Shown in pieces: positions 1 to 5,772 of a stretch of DNA of 5,772 bases. Position 1 is the stretch's first letter; each line of letters starts with the position of its first letter. Made by a program: the position numbers and the translations under genes. The stretch is taken from NCBI GenBank assembly GCA_937913075.1, contig CALEPU010000060.1, positions 1 to 5,772 of the forward strand. Reading direction: 5' to 3'. The notes below the pieces were generated by a model. It made no database searches. It was given only the letters and a program-made list of their open reading frames with translations, and was not told the DNA's origin. This DNA is from an uncultured Clostridia bacterium (GTDB taxonomy: Bacteria > Bacillota > Clostridia > Christensenellales > CAG-138).

Positions 1-318
1 AAAAACGTAAGCGCCGCCGAGGGCGCCGCACCCGAAGCATGCCGCGATCTTCCCGCGCCGACGCACGCCTTTATCGGAGGAAGCTCCGGAAATATGCGGG
101 AGATCGTCGCGCTGCTTCTTGAAAAGAACCCGGCTGTGCGCATCATCGCCTCCGCGATCGCTCTCGAGACCGTTTCGGAGCTGACGTCCTGTATGAAGGA
201 GTTCGGCTTCACCGAGACCGAGGCCGTCTGCATAAATGTTTCCAAAGCGCGCGCCGTCGGCAGTTACTGCCTGATGACCGCGCAGAACCCCGTTTACGTG
301 TTCACAATGCAAAGGTAA
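1..318 (+). CDS. cbiT: Precorrin-6Y C15-methyltransferase (decarboxylating), CbiT domain, 3' part only
   Basis: The frame is open from the first base and ends at TAA 316-318, giving the last 105 residues of a protein that begins left of the window. CbiT methylates C15 of the corrin precursor with S-adenosylmethionine and removes the acetate carboxyl from ring C, in the cytoplasm during ring contraction. The fragment shows the second half of a Rossmann-type methyltransferase fold: an acidic EGAAPEA stretch (fragment residues 7-13), then the family's FIGGSSGN turn (24-31), a helix, and the terminal beta hairpin ending in NPVYVF. These match CbiT and the C-terminal half of CbiE-CbiT fusions (CobL). 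Whether a CbiE domain precedes it cannot be seen. The stop codon shares one base with the next start (TAATG), as expected in a cobalamin operon. The identity is recognised from motif memory plus context. Confidence 0.85.
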   Translation, partial: KNVSAAEGAAPEACRDLPAPTHAFIGGSSGNMREIVALLLEKNPAVRIIASAIALETVSELTSCMKEFGFTETEAVCINVSKARAVGSYCLMTAQNPVYVFTMQR

Positions 319-1301
319 TGTTCGGTACTTGTTCGCTAAATGCGCTCCTTGCGGGAGCAATCATAGATCTTCTGATCGGCGATCCGCATTGGCTCCCCCA
401 CCCTGTAGTGCTGATGGGGAAGCTCATTTCGCTTTCCGAAAAGCTGCTGCGCCGCATCTTCCCGAAGAAGAAACGCGGCGAAAACGTTGCGGGAGGCGTG
501 CTGTGGCTCGTCGTCGCCGCGCTCGCTTTCCTCATTCCCTCGGCGCTGCTGATGCTTTGCTATCACGTTTCGCCGTGGCTCGGCTTTGGCATAGAGAGCG
601 TCATGTGCTGGCAGTGCATCGCCGCGAGGTCCCTTTGCGATGAGAGCATGAAGGTAAAAAGAACCCTTGATTCGGGCGATATCACCGCTTCACGTCGCAC
701 GGTTTCGATGATCGTCGGGCGCGATACCAATGCTTTGGATGAAAAAGGCATTGCGCGCGCCGCGGTGGAGACCGTTGCGGAGAACGCCTCCGACGGCGTG
801 ATCGCGCCGCTTATGTTCCTCGCGATAGGCGGCGGACCGCTCGGGATGCTCTATAAAGCCGTGAACACGATGGATTCCATGCTCGGCTACGTTGAGCCGC
901 CGTATAAGAATATCGGTCTCGTTCCCGCGAAGATGGATGACGTTTTCAACTTTATTCCGGCAAGACTCTCCGCGCTCATTATGCTGCTTGCGGGCGGTAT
1001 TTGCGGCTTTGACATAAAAAACGGATTTCGCATCTTTCGCCGCGACCGCTGTAAGCACGCTAGCCCCAACTCCGCGCAGACCGAATCCGTCATGGCGGGG
1101 CTGCTAAATCTGCGGCTCGCGGGCGACGCTTATTACCACGGCGTGCTCCATAAAAAGGAGTTCATCGGCGACCCTCTTCGCGAGATCGAAACCGAGGACA
1201 TTAAACGAGCAAACGTCATTATGTTCGTGAGCGCGCTTCTTTCTCTTGTTATTTTCGGCGGGCTTCGGCTCCTCGTGCTGTATCTTATCCATGCTTTATA
1301 A
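318..1301 (+). CDS. cbiB: Adenosylcobinamide-phosphate synthase CbiB (CobD family), integral membrane protein
   Basis: This 327-residue protein has the usual CbiB length. The enzyme joins adenosylcobyric acid to (R)-1-amino-2-propanol phosphate, giving adenosylcobinamide phosphate, at the membrane. Family signatures are all in order: D17-x4-D22-P23 near the N-terminus followed by HPVVLMG, V150-E-T-V-A-E-N-A-S-D-G160, the MDSMLGY and DDVFNFIPAR blocks, and H247-A-S-P-N251 followed by an ESVMAG-type stretch. Hydrophobic segments lie near residues 7-21, 58-82, 161-180, 217-232 and 298-327. The ATG at 318 overlaps the cbiT stop by one base, with only a weak AAAGG (311-315) before it, so coupling to cbiT is likely. 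The linker it uses is made by the product of the next gene. The name clash is worth noting: this family is called CobD in the aerobic Pseudomonas nomenclature. Confidence 0.93.
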   Translation: MFGTCSLNALLAGAIIDLLIGDPHWLPHPVVLMGKLISLSEKLLRRIFPKKKRGENVAGGVLWLVVAALAFLIPSALLMLCYHVSPWLGFGIESVMCWQCIAARSLCDESMKVKRTLDSGDITASRRTVSMIVGRDTNALDEKGIARAAVETVAENASDGVIAPLMFLAIGGGPLGMLYKAVNTMDSMLGYVEPPYKNIGLVPAKMDDVFNFIPARLSALIMLLAGGICGFDIKNGFRIFRRDRCKHASPNSAQTESVMAGLLNLRLAGDAYYHGVLHKKEFIGDPLREIETEDIKRANVIMFVSALLSLVIFGGLRLLVLYLIHAL

Positions 1302-2343
1302 CGCTAAAAACCTCCACGGCGGGGATATATACGCGGGCGATATCGACCTCGATTTTTCTGCCAACACCAATCCTTTCGGGCTCCCGGAGGGAGTAAAGGC
1401 GGCGATCGTTCACGCCGTTTCACGGCTCGACCGCTACCCAGACCCCTATTGCCGTGCTCTTATTCCCGCGATCGCGGCGTACGAGAAGATCCCGGAGAGC
1501 TTCGTCCTCTGCGGCAACGGCGCGGCGGAACTGATCTATTCATGGTGCGGGGCGGCGCACCCGAAGAGCGCGCTGGAGCTTGCCCCGACTTTTTCAGAAT
1601 ACTCGCTTGCACTTGAGCGCGCGGGCTGTGAAGTCCACAGGCATCTTCTTCGGGAGGACGAGGACTTTGCCGTGACCAAAAGGCTTCTCGCTGATATCGA
1701 AAAGCTCCGTCCCGACGCGGTTTTTCTCTGCGATCCCAACAATCCGACCGGAAGGCTAATGGATCCTTCGCTGAAAGCGAAGCTGCTCGAAACATGCGCA
1801 CAGCTTGGTATCATGCTCTTTGCCGACGAGTGCTTTATCGGCTTTACTGACGGCGCGAGCTATGTCAGCAAGGCTTCGGCATACCCGAATCTGACAGTAT
1901 TAAAGGCTTTTACAAAGAGTTACGGCATGGCGGGCGTGCGGCTCGGCTGCGTCATATCATCGTGCGGAAATCTGCTCCATGGAATGTCCCGCACGGTGCA
2001 GCCGTGGAACGTATCGACCGTCGCGCAGGAGGCCGGTACCGCCGCTCTCGCTGAAGTCGGCTTCATCGAAAAAACGAGACAGCTAATAGAAAAAGAGCGG
2101 CCGAGAATTGCCTCCGCGCTTTCCGCAATGGGGCTTCGGGTATTCCCTTCGGATGCGAATTTCATTCTCATACGCGGGCCGGGAACGCTTGGCGAAAGGC
2201 TCCGTGAAAAGCGCATCGCGGTAAGGGATTGCTCTGATTATTTCGGCTTATCCAAGGGCTTTTACCGCATAGCGGTTAAACTTCCGGAGCAAAACGACCG
2301 TCTCATCGAAGCAATAAGAGGTGTGTTATGGCAAAAAGCATAA
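1291..2343 (+). CDS. cobD: L-threonine-O-3-phosphate decarboxylase (Salmonella CobD type), PLP enzyme
   Basis: This is a 350-residue fold-type I PLP enzyme resembling histidinol-phosphate aminotransferase. It decarboxylates L-threonine phosphate to (R)-1-amino-2-propanol O-2-phosphate, the linker used by CbiB. Visible motifs are an N-terminal HGGD followed by LDFSANTNPFG, as in Salmonella CobD; D148-P-N-N-P-T-G154, which contacts the cofactor; D179-E-C-F; and the Schiff-base lysine K209 in FTKSYGMAGVRLG. I chose the ATG at 1291 because the protein then begins just before the conserved HGG, as in known homologues. An in-frame TTG at 1246 would add 15 residues with no family counterpart. The gene overlaps cbiB by 11 bases and has no clear ribosome binding site, so it is probably translated by re-initiation. 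A histidinol-phosphate aminotransferase role is the main alternative, but the operon argues against it. Confidence 0.92.
   Translation: MLYNAKNLHGGDIYAGDIDLDFSANTNPFGLPEGVKAAIVHAVSRLDRYPDPYCRALIPAIAAYEKIPESFVLCGNGAAELIYSWCGAAHPKSALELAPTFSEYSLALERAGCEVHRHLLREDEDFAVTKRLLADIEKLRPDAVFLCDPNNPTGRLMDPSLKAKLLETCAQLGIMLFADECFIGFTDGASYVSKASAYPNLTVLKAFTKSYGMAGVRLGCVISSCGNLLHGMSRTVQPWNVSTVAQEAGTAALAEVGFIEKTRQLIEKERPRIASALSAMGLRVFPSDANFILIRGPGTLGERLREKRIAVRDCSDYFGLSKGFYRIAVKLPEQNDRLIEAIRGVLWQKA
2316..2323 (+). promoter_or_regulatory. Ribosome binding site of cbiP inside cobD
   Basis: The sequence AAGAGGTG lies four bases before the ATG at 2328, within the last codons of the upstream decarboxylase gene. 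It supports that start and is the clearest Shine-Dalgarno sequence among the three gene starts of the operon visible here. Confidence 0.6.
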
Positions 2344-3791
2344 TGATCCAGGGCACTATGTCCAACGCCGGCAAGAGCCTGCTCTGTGCCGGTCTCTGCC
2401 GCGTTTTCCGGCAGGACGGCTTCCGCGTCGCTCCGTTCAAGAGCCAGAACATGGCGCTCAATTCCTTTATCACGAAGGACGGCTTCGAGATGGGCCGCGC
2501 GCAGGTCGTGCAGGCCGAAGCCGCGGGAATCGAGCCGGACGTGCGCATGAACCCGATCCTTTTGAAGCCCACCACGGACGTGGGCAGCCAGATCATCGTA
2601 AACGGCAAACCCATCGGCAATATGCGCGCAATGGAGTATTTCCGCCGCAAGCGTGAGTTCATCCCCGCAATCATGGAGGCCTACGAAAGCCTTGCCGCCG
2701 AAAACGATATCATCGTCATCGAAGGTGCGGGCAGCCCCGCCGAGATCAATCTGAAAAGCGAGGATATCGTCAACATGGGTCTTGCGAAGCTCGTCGACGC
2801 GCCGGTGCTTCTCGTCGGCGATATCGATCGCGGCGGCGTGTTCGCTCAGCTCTACGGCACCGTAGCGCTGCTCGAGCCGGAGGAAAAAGCGAGGGTCAAA
2901 GCCGTTATTGTCAACAAGTTCCGCGGCGACAAGGAGATACTGGATCCGGGACTTCGCCAGCTTGAGGAGCTCTGCGGCGTGCCCGTCGCGGGCGTCGTCC
3001 CGTACATCCGCGTCGATATCGATGACGAGGACAGCCTCTCCGAAAGATTTTCCCGCGATACGGCGGCGAAGCTCGTCGACATCGCCGTTGTCCGTCTGCC
3101 GCGCATATCCAATTTCACTGACCTTGCGCCGTTTGAGCGCTTCGGTAACGTTTCCGTGCGCTATATCTCAAAGCACTCCGAGCTCGGTGAACCGGATCTC
3201 ATCATCATTCCCGGCACGAAGAGCACGATAACCGACCTCGTATGGCTGCGCGAGTGCGGCCTCGAGGCGAAAATCAAGCAGGCGGCCTCCCGTGGTACGC
3301 CGGTATTCGGCATCTGCGGTGGATATCAGATGCTCGGCTCAAGCGTTGCGGACCCCGAAGGCTATGAGGCTTCCGGCATAAAGGAGATCGCCGGCATGGG
3401 ACTCCTGCCCGTTTCAACCGTGTTCGAAGGCGAAAAGGTACAGCGGCAGACGAGCGGCGTTTTCCCTAAACTCTCCGGCATCTTTGCTCCTCTTTCCGGA
3501 CTTTCCTACGAGGGCTACGAGATCCACATGGGACGGAGCGGCAAGCTGCCTGCCGTCATCTCAAACGAAAACGTTTACGGTTCCTACGTCCACGGCATCT
3601 TCGACGCGTCTGGCGTTGCCGAAACCATACTGCGCGCTCTCTGCGAAAAAAAGAGCGCCGATTTCTCGTCGCTCGAATCATTCGACCCGAAGACCTATAA
3701 GGAAGCCCAATACGATAAGCTCGCCGCGGCCGTCCGCGAAGGGCTGGATATGGAGCTCGTTTACGGCATTGTCGGCTGTGTACGGAGGTAG
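2328..3791 (+). CDS. cbiP: Cobyric acid synthase, glutamine-hydrolysing (CbiP/CobQ)
   Basis: This 487-residue cytoplasmic enzyme is close to the usual family length. It amidates carboxylates b, d, e and g of adenosylcobyrinic acid a,c-diamide using ATP and glutamine, giving adenosylcobyric acid, the substrate of CbiB. The N-terminal half is a dethiobiotin-synthetase-like ATP domain: Q8-G-T-M-S-N-A-G-K16-S, then SQNMALNS, E132-G-A-G-S-P-A-E139, D165-I-D-R-G-G170 and N196-K-F-R-G-D201. The C-terminal half is a class I glutamine amidotransferase with the nucleophile C330 in FGICGGYQMLG, a YEIHMG block, and H422 in YVHGIFD. CobB/CbiA is the nearest alternative, but length and motifs fit CbiP/CobQ. 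The start overlaps the upstream gene by 16 bases. The protein continues about eight residues (GIVGCVRR) past the point where I expect family members to stop, which may reflect a rearranged 3' end. Confidence 0.95.
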   Translation: MAKSIMIQGTMSNAGKSLLCAGLCRVFRQDGFRVAPFKSQNMALNSFITKDGFEMGRAQVVQAEAAGIEPDVRMNPILLKPTTDVGSQIIVNGKPIGNMRAMEYFRRKREFIPAIMEAYESLAAENDIIVIEGAGSPAEINLKSEDIVNMGLAKLVDAPVLLVGDIDRGGVFAQLYGTVALLEPEEKARVKAVIVNKFRGDKEILDPGLRQLEELCGVPVAGVVPYIRVDIDDEDSLSERFSRDTAAKLVDIAVVRLPRISNFTDLAPFERFGNVSVRYISKHSELGEPDLIIIPGTKSTITDLVWLRECGLEAKIKQAASRGTPVFGICGGYQMLGSSVADPEGYEASGIKEIAGMGLLPVSTVFEGEKVQRQTSGVFPKLSGIFAPLSGLSYEGYEIHMGRSGKLPAVISNENVYGSYVHGIFDASGVAETILRALCEKKSADFSSLESFDPKTYKEAQYDKLAAAVREGLDMELVYGIVGCVRR

Positions 3792-3860
3792 TGCCGAAGA
3801 CCGGATCGAAAGAGGTTAAGTAAATCATTTGATTTTCCCCCAATGATATTATAGCATCTC

Positions 3861-3883
3861 GGAACAGTTCTGTCCCCGTTTTT
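3861..3883 (+). terminator. Possible weak intrinsic terminator or REP-like hairpin after the cobalamin operon
   Basis: GGAACAG (3861-3867) can pair with CTGTCCC (3870-3876) with one A-C mismatch; the innermost pair probably opens to give a four-base loop. Two bases later come five T (3879-3883). This has the shape of a + strand terminator, 70 bases after cbiP, but the stem is short and imperfect. On the - strand no T run follows, so it would not stop transcription of the ATPase gene. The GGGGACAGAACTGTTCC reading of the other strand also resembles, from memory, short repeats scattered in clostridial genomes near REP-associated transposases. I cannot separate the two readings. Confidence 0.35.
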
Positions 3884-3917
3884 CCGAAAATGCAATCGAT
3901 TTTTCCGAAAATGTAAT
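3879..3917. repeat. Two direct copies of an 18-base repeat with palindromic core
   Basis: TTTTTCCGAAAATGCAAT at 3879-3896 and TTTTTCCGAAAATGTAAT at 3900-3917 differ at one base and are separated by three bases (CGA), giving a 21-base period. Each copy contains TTTTC-C-GAAAA, an 11-base palindrome around one central base (3880-3890 and 3901-3911). The pair sits between two convergent genes, where no promoter is needed, and touches the T run of the possible terminator. It could be a protein-binding pair on one face of the helix, or the remains of a mobile element or insertion junction. I did not see further copies in the window. Confidence 0.8.
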
Positions 3918-3992
3918 TAGAATGGAAAGAGTCTGGCAAAACGGAAAGGCATCGTTCACCGCTTTTCACCGCAGGCATACATGCCTCCCATG

Positions 3993-5321
3993 TCAGATAA
4001 ACGGCGTCATATAGACCGGCAGACAGTGCACGTCCTTATCCTTTGAAACGTCCTTTGTGTAAACGAGATATTTCCGAAGGATGCGCGAGGAGAACTTTTC
4101 GGAGAAAGCATCGAGTGACGAGTGAGTCCTATAACCCGACGACTTCACCTCTATCGGGCAGATCTTGCTCTGACGCGCAAGCAGAAAGTCTATCTCATAA
4201 TTGTGCTTAGCAGCCTCATTTGGGAAGGTATAATAGAAAAGCTCGTTTCCCTCGGCTGTTAATACCTGAGCAACAACGTTTTCATAAAGATAACCGAGGT
4301 TGGCGGGAAGCGTATCGCTCAAAAGCTTTTCATATATGACGTTTTCCGTGAAATCCCTGTCCTTGAACATCAGCGTTGTGAACAATCCGGTATCGCAGAT
4401 GAAAAGCTTGAACTTTGCGAGATCTTTATTTGAAGACATACCGACTCCGGGATCGTTCGCATGGTAGGAAACGAGCACCGTTTTCGAGTCGCGCATCTCG
4501 GCGATCAGCTCGTGGATATCGCCCGCACGAGAGTTCTCAAGCACGCCGGAGACATGATACCTTGACGCATTTTTATTGAGCTGTGCAGGGATGGCGTCGA
4601 ACAGCATCGCGATACGCCCGGTTGGATCGATCTTTCCGAAATCGTCTTCATAAAGCTTTAGAATATCTCGCTTTACCGCATCGACCATTTTGAAATTGTT
4701 AGTCGTCAGGTACTCGTTTACCGCCTGAGGCATACCGCCGACGAGCATATACAGACGGAAGTCACGCATGAGCTTTCTGTTTACCGACTCTCCAACAGGT
4801 TTGCCCGACTCAAAACACTTTCGGATAAGGTTATAGGTGGACGTATCGCCGACTGCCCAGAGGAACTCCTCGTAATCCATAGGATACATACTGATTTTTC
4901 GCTCTTCACTTGGGATCAGTATGTCTTTAACATTCTTATGTATCGAGATGAGAGAACCCGTTTCGATATAGTCGTAACGGTGATCCTTTACAAGATGCTT
5001 GATCGCCTGACGAGCCAACGGACAGAGTTGTACCTCATCAAATATAATCAGGGATCTTCGTTCGACCAGATCTACCCGAAACCGCAGCTGGAGCTGAAGG
5101 AAGAAATAGTTCAAATCGGACATGTCGTCGAACAGATCACGCACTGCCTTCGGAACAACAGAGAAGTCGATAAGGATATAGCTTTCGTATTCGTTTTTCG
5201 CAAACTCCTCAACTACGGTGGATTTTCCGACGCGGCGCGCCCCTTCGATAAGCAGGGCCGTTCGTCCGGCAGACTCCTGTTTCCACGCGAGAAGCTTATC
5301 ATAAATCTTTCTTTTGAACAT
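3993..5321 (-). CDS. AAA ATPase with C-terminal DUF4143 / PD-(D/E)XK-like region
   Basis: This 442-residue protein belongs to a widespread family of prokaryotic ATPases (AAA_14 plus DUF4143) whose role is not settled. Visible parts are Walker A G27-A-R-R-V-G-K-S34 after a short N-terminal helix, Walker B L91-I-I-F-D95-E96 followed by VQLCP, and a sensor-like Y118-I-E-T-G-S123. The C-terminal region contains KLFICDTGL and LGYLYENVVAQVL, then E376-I-D378-F-L-L with E391-V-K393, an arrangement like the active site of PD-(D/E)XK nucleases. No signal peptide or membrane segment is apparent. The ATG at 5321 is preceded by GGGGA and by a good promoter. Codon choice is more A/T-rich than in the cobalamin genes, so separate acquisition is plausible. 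The start and stop frame is intact, with no sign of decay. Nuclease activity is inferred from motif spacing only. Confidence 0.9.
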   Translation of the reverse strand: MFKRKIYDKLLAWKQESAGRTALLIEGARRVGKSTVVEEFAKNEYESYILIDFSVVPKAVRDLFDDMSDLNYFFLQLQLRFRVDLVERRSLIIFDEVQLCPLARQAIKHLVKDHRYDYIETGSLISIHKNVKDILIPSEERKISMYPMDYEEFLWAVGDTSTYNLIRKCFESGKPVGESVNRKLMRDFRLYMLVGGMPQAVNEYLTTNNFKMVDAVKRDILKLYEDDFGKIDPTGRIAMLFDAIPAQLNKNASRYHVSGVLENSRAGDIHELIAEMRDSKTVLVSYHANDPGVGMSSNKDLAKFKLFICDTGLFTTLMFKDRDFTENVIYEKLLSDTLPANLGYLYENVVAQVLTAEGNELFYYTFPNEAAKHNYEIDFLLARQSKICPIEVKSSGYRTHSSLDAFSEKFSSRILRKYLVYTKDVSKDKDVHCLPVYMTPFI

Positions 5322-5325
5322 GCTT

Positions 5326-5331
5326 TCCCCG
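5326..5331 (-). promoter_or_regulatory. Ribosome binding site of the ATPase gene
   Basis: Read on the - strand, CGGGGA (5331 to 5326) lies four bases before the ATG that ends at 5321. It is a moderate Shine-Dalgarno match and supports this start. Confidence 0.5.
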
Positions 5332-5386
5332 TTTCCGCGGATTTCCGGTTAAATATTTAGGACAAATCCGCACTTTTTATTGCCTT

Positions 5387-5414
5387 ATTATAACCCGGAT
5401 CCGCAAAAAGTCAA
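5387..5414 (-). promoter_or_regulatory. Sigma-70/SigA-type promoter of the ATPase gene
   Basis: On the - strand, TTGACT (5414 to 5409) is followed after 16 bases by a perfect TATAAT (5392 to 5387). Transcription would start near 5380, leaving a leader of about 59 bases before the ATPase ATG. The DNA just upstream, to about 5440, is A/T-rich and could act as an UP element. The promoter lies in the non-coding gap after the unknown gene at the right edge, so the ATPase is probably transcribed on its own as well as by any read-through. Confidence 0.7.
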
Positions 5415-5417
5415 GAG

Positions 5418-5437
5418 TATCAAGTATTCTTTTGATA
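5418..5437. repeat. Short inverted repeat next to the ATPase promoter
   Basis: TATCAA (5418-5423) and TTGATA (5432-5437) are exact inverted arms around an eight-base spacer, with a G-T pair possible inside. The repeat lies three bases upstream of the -35 box on the - strand. It may be an operator, or a weak hairpin at the end of the upstream transcript, but six A/T-rich pairs can arise by chance. Confidence 0.3.
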
Positions 5438-5493
5438 TTTCGCCTTTATCGCCTCTTTTATACCACATAATCTGCGAGGGATCAGCCGTTATT

Positions 5494-5772
5494 CTATTCG
5501 ATCAGCTCAGCCTTATCGAGCGGCAGCCAATCTATTTCACTGCCGTACAGTTCCATCTCCTCGTCATATACATGAATGAAGTCGATTACCCTGCCGTACT
5601 CTGCCGGGAACATGCTCTCACAGTACTTCGGTATAACGCTATGAGGGACTATGCCAACATAGTCATTGCCTTCAAACCTTGCGAGTATTTCATCGGCATC
5701 GTGCAGAATGACGGGGACTTTTTGACTCCGATCAGATACGCTATCTTTGATGTGACCGAATGAGTGGATTCG
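5494..5772 (-). CDS. Unrecognised protein, C-terminal 92 residues (start beyond the window)
   Basis: Read on the - strand, the frame is open from the window edge at 5772 to a TAG at 5496-5494. The 92 residues look like a real soluble protein: mixed hydrophobic and acidic, with a fragment such as VPVILHDADEILARF (residues 19-33), then NDYVGIVPHSVIPKYC, FPAEYGRVIDFIHVYDEE, and a strongly acidic tail ending WLPLDKAELIE. No membrane segment is visible. I do not recognise the family. The gene lies upstream of the ATPase on the same strand, 172 bases away. The promoter between them argues against a tightly coupled operon. A longer-looking + strand frame over the same bases has an odd composition and is probably the shadow. 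Confidence 0.6.
   Translation of the reverse strand, partial: RIHSFGHIKDSVSDRSQKVPVILHDADEILARFEGNDYVGIVPHSVIPKYCESMFPAEYGRVIDFIHVYDEEMELYGSEIDWLPLDKAELIE

Noticed and set aside
1246..1290. TTG start 15 codons upstream for the threonine-phosphate decarboxylase
   Set aside because: It lies deep within cbiB, and the extra residues have no counterpart in known homologues, which begin near the HGG motif as the ATG at 1291 does.
3848..3853. TATAAT on the - strand in the convergent gap
   Set aside because: No -35-like box lies at a suitable distance, and no gene on that strand starts downstream of it.
3862..3870. GAAC-A-GTTC as a LexA/SOS box
   Set aside because: The Gram-positive LexA box has four bases between GAAC and GTTC. 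Here there is only one, and no promoter is adjacent.
3879..3917. The two repeats as a CRISPR remnant
   Set aside because: The gap between copies is three bases, far too short for a spacer, and there is no third copy or cas gene.
3556..3978. A 140-codon - strand frame
   Set aside because: Most of it lies opposite the conserved C-terminal part of cbiP, and the rest only covers the repeats in the gap. The translation is rich in Arg and has no family features.
3979..3993. ACATG-CCTCC-CATGT inverted repeat at the end of the ATPase gene
   Set aside because: The five-pair stem has no T run on either side, so it is not convincing as a terminator and could occur by chance.
4938..5360. A 140-codon + strand frame
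   Set aside because: It lies opposite the Walker A and Walker B region of the ATPase, whose motifs establish the - strand as coding.
5380..5763. A 127-codon + strand frame starting with TTG
   Set aside because: It starts inside the ATPase promoter, has no ribosome binding site, and its composition is odd. The - strand frame over 5494-5772 reads as a more normal protein.

Overview
The window looks like chromosomal DNA of an anaerobic Firmicute, most likely a gut-type clostridium. The evidence is the set and order of cobalamin genes, the clostridial style of the proteins, and a neighbouring DUF4143-type ATPase of a kind common in such genomes. This assignment is inference: no rRNA or species marker is present.

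Positions 1-3791 (+ strand) are the 3' part of a compact adenosylcobalamin operon. Its four genes are the tail of cbiT (precorrin-6Y C15-methyltransferase/decarboxylase), cbiB/cobD-type adenosylcobinamide-phosphate synthase, an L-threonine-O-3-phosphate decarboxylase (Salmonella CobD type), and cobyric acid synthase (cbiP/cobQ). Every junction overlaps (1, 11 and 16 bases), so translation is probably coupled. The enzymes belong together. CbiT works on the corrin ring, CbiP amidates it to adenosylcobyric acid, the decarboxylase makes (R)-1-amino-2-propanol phosphate, and CbiB joins that linker to cobyric acid. The promoter, and any cobalamin riboswitch, must lie left of the window. The genes for nucleotide-loop assembly (cobU, cobS, cobT) are not here.

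Positions 3792-3992 are a non-coding gap between convergent genes. It holds an imperfect hairpin followed by five T (possible terminator or REP-like fragment) and, directly after it, two copies of an 18-base repeat at a 21-base period, each with a palindromic core.

Positions 3993-5321 (- strand) encode a 442-residue AAA ATPase with a C-terminal DUF4143/PD-(D/E)XK-like part. Its coding DNA is visibly less GC-rich than the cobalamin genes. It has its own good sigma-70-type promoter (TTGACT, 16 bases, TATAAT) at 5387-5414, within a 172-base gap (5322-5493).

Positions 5494-5772 (- strand) hold the C-terminal 92 residues of an unrecognised protein whose start lies right of the window. The accessory part therefore runs leftward and meets the cobalamin operon head-on. 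I found no clearly new system. The least explained items are the repeat pair in the convergent gap, the function of the ATPase, and the unknown gene at the right edge.
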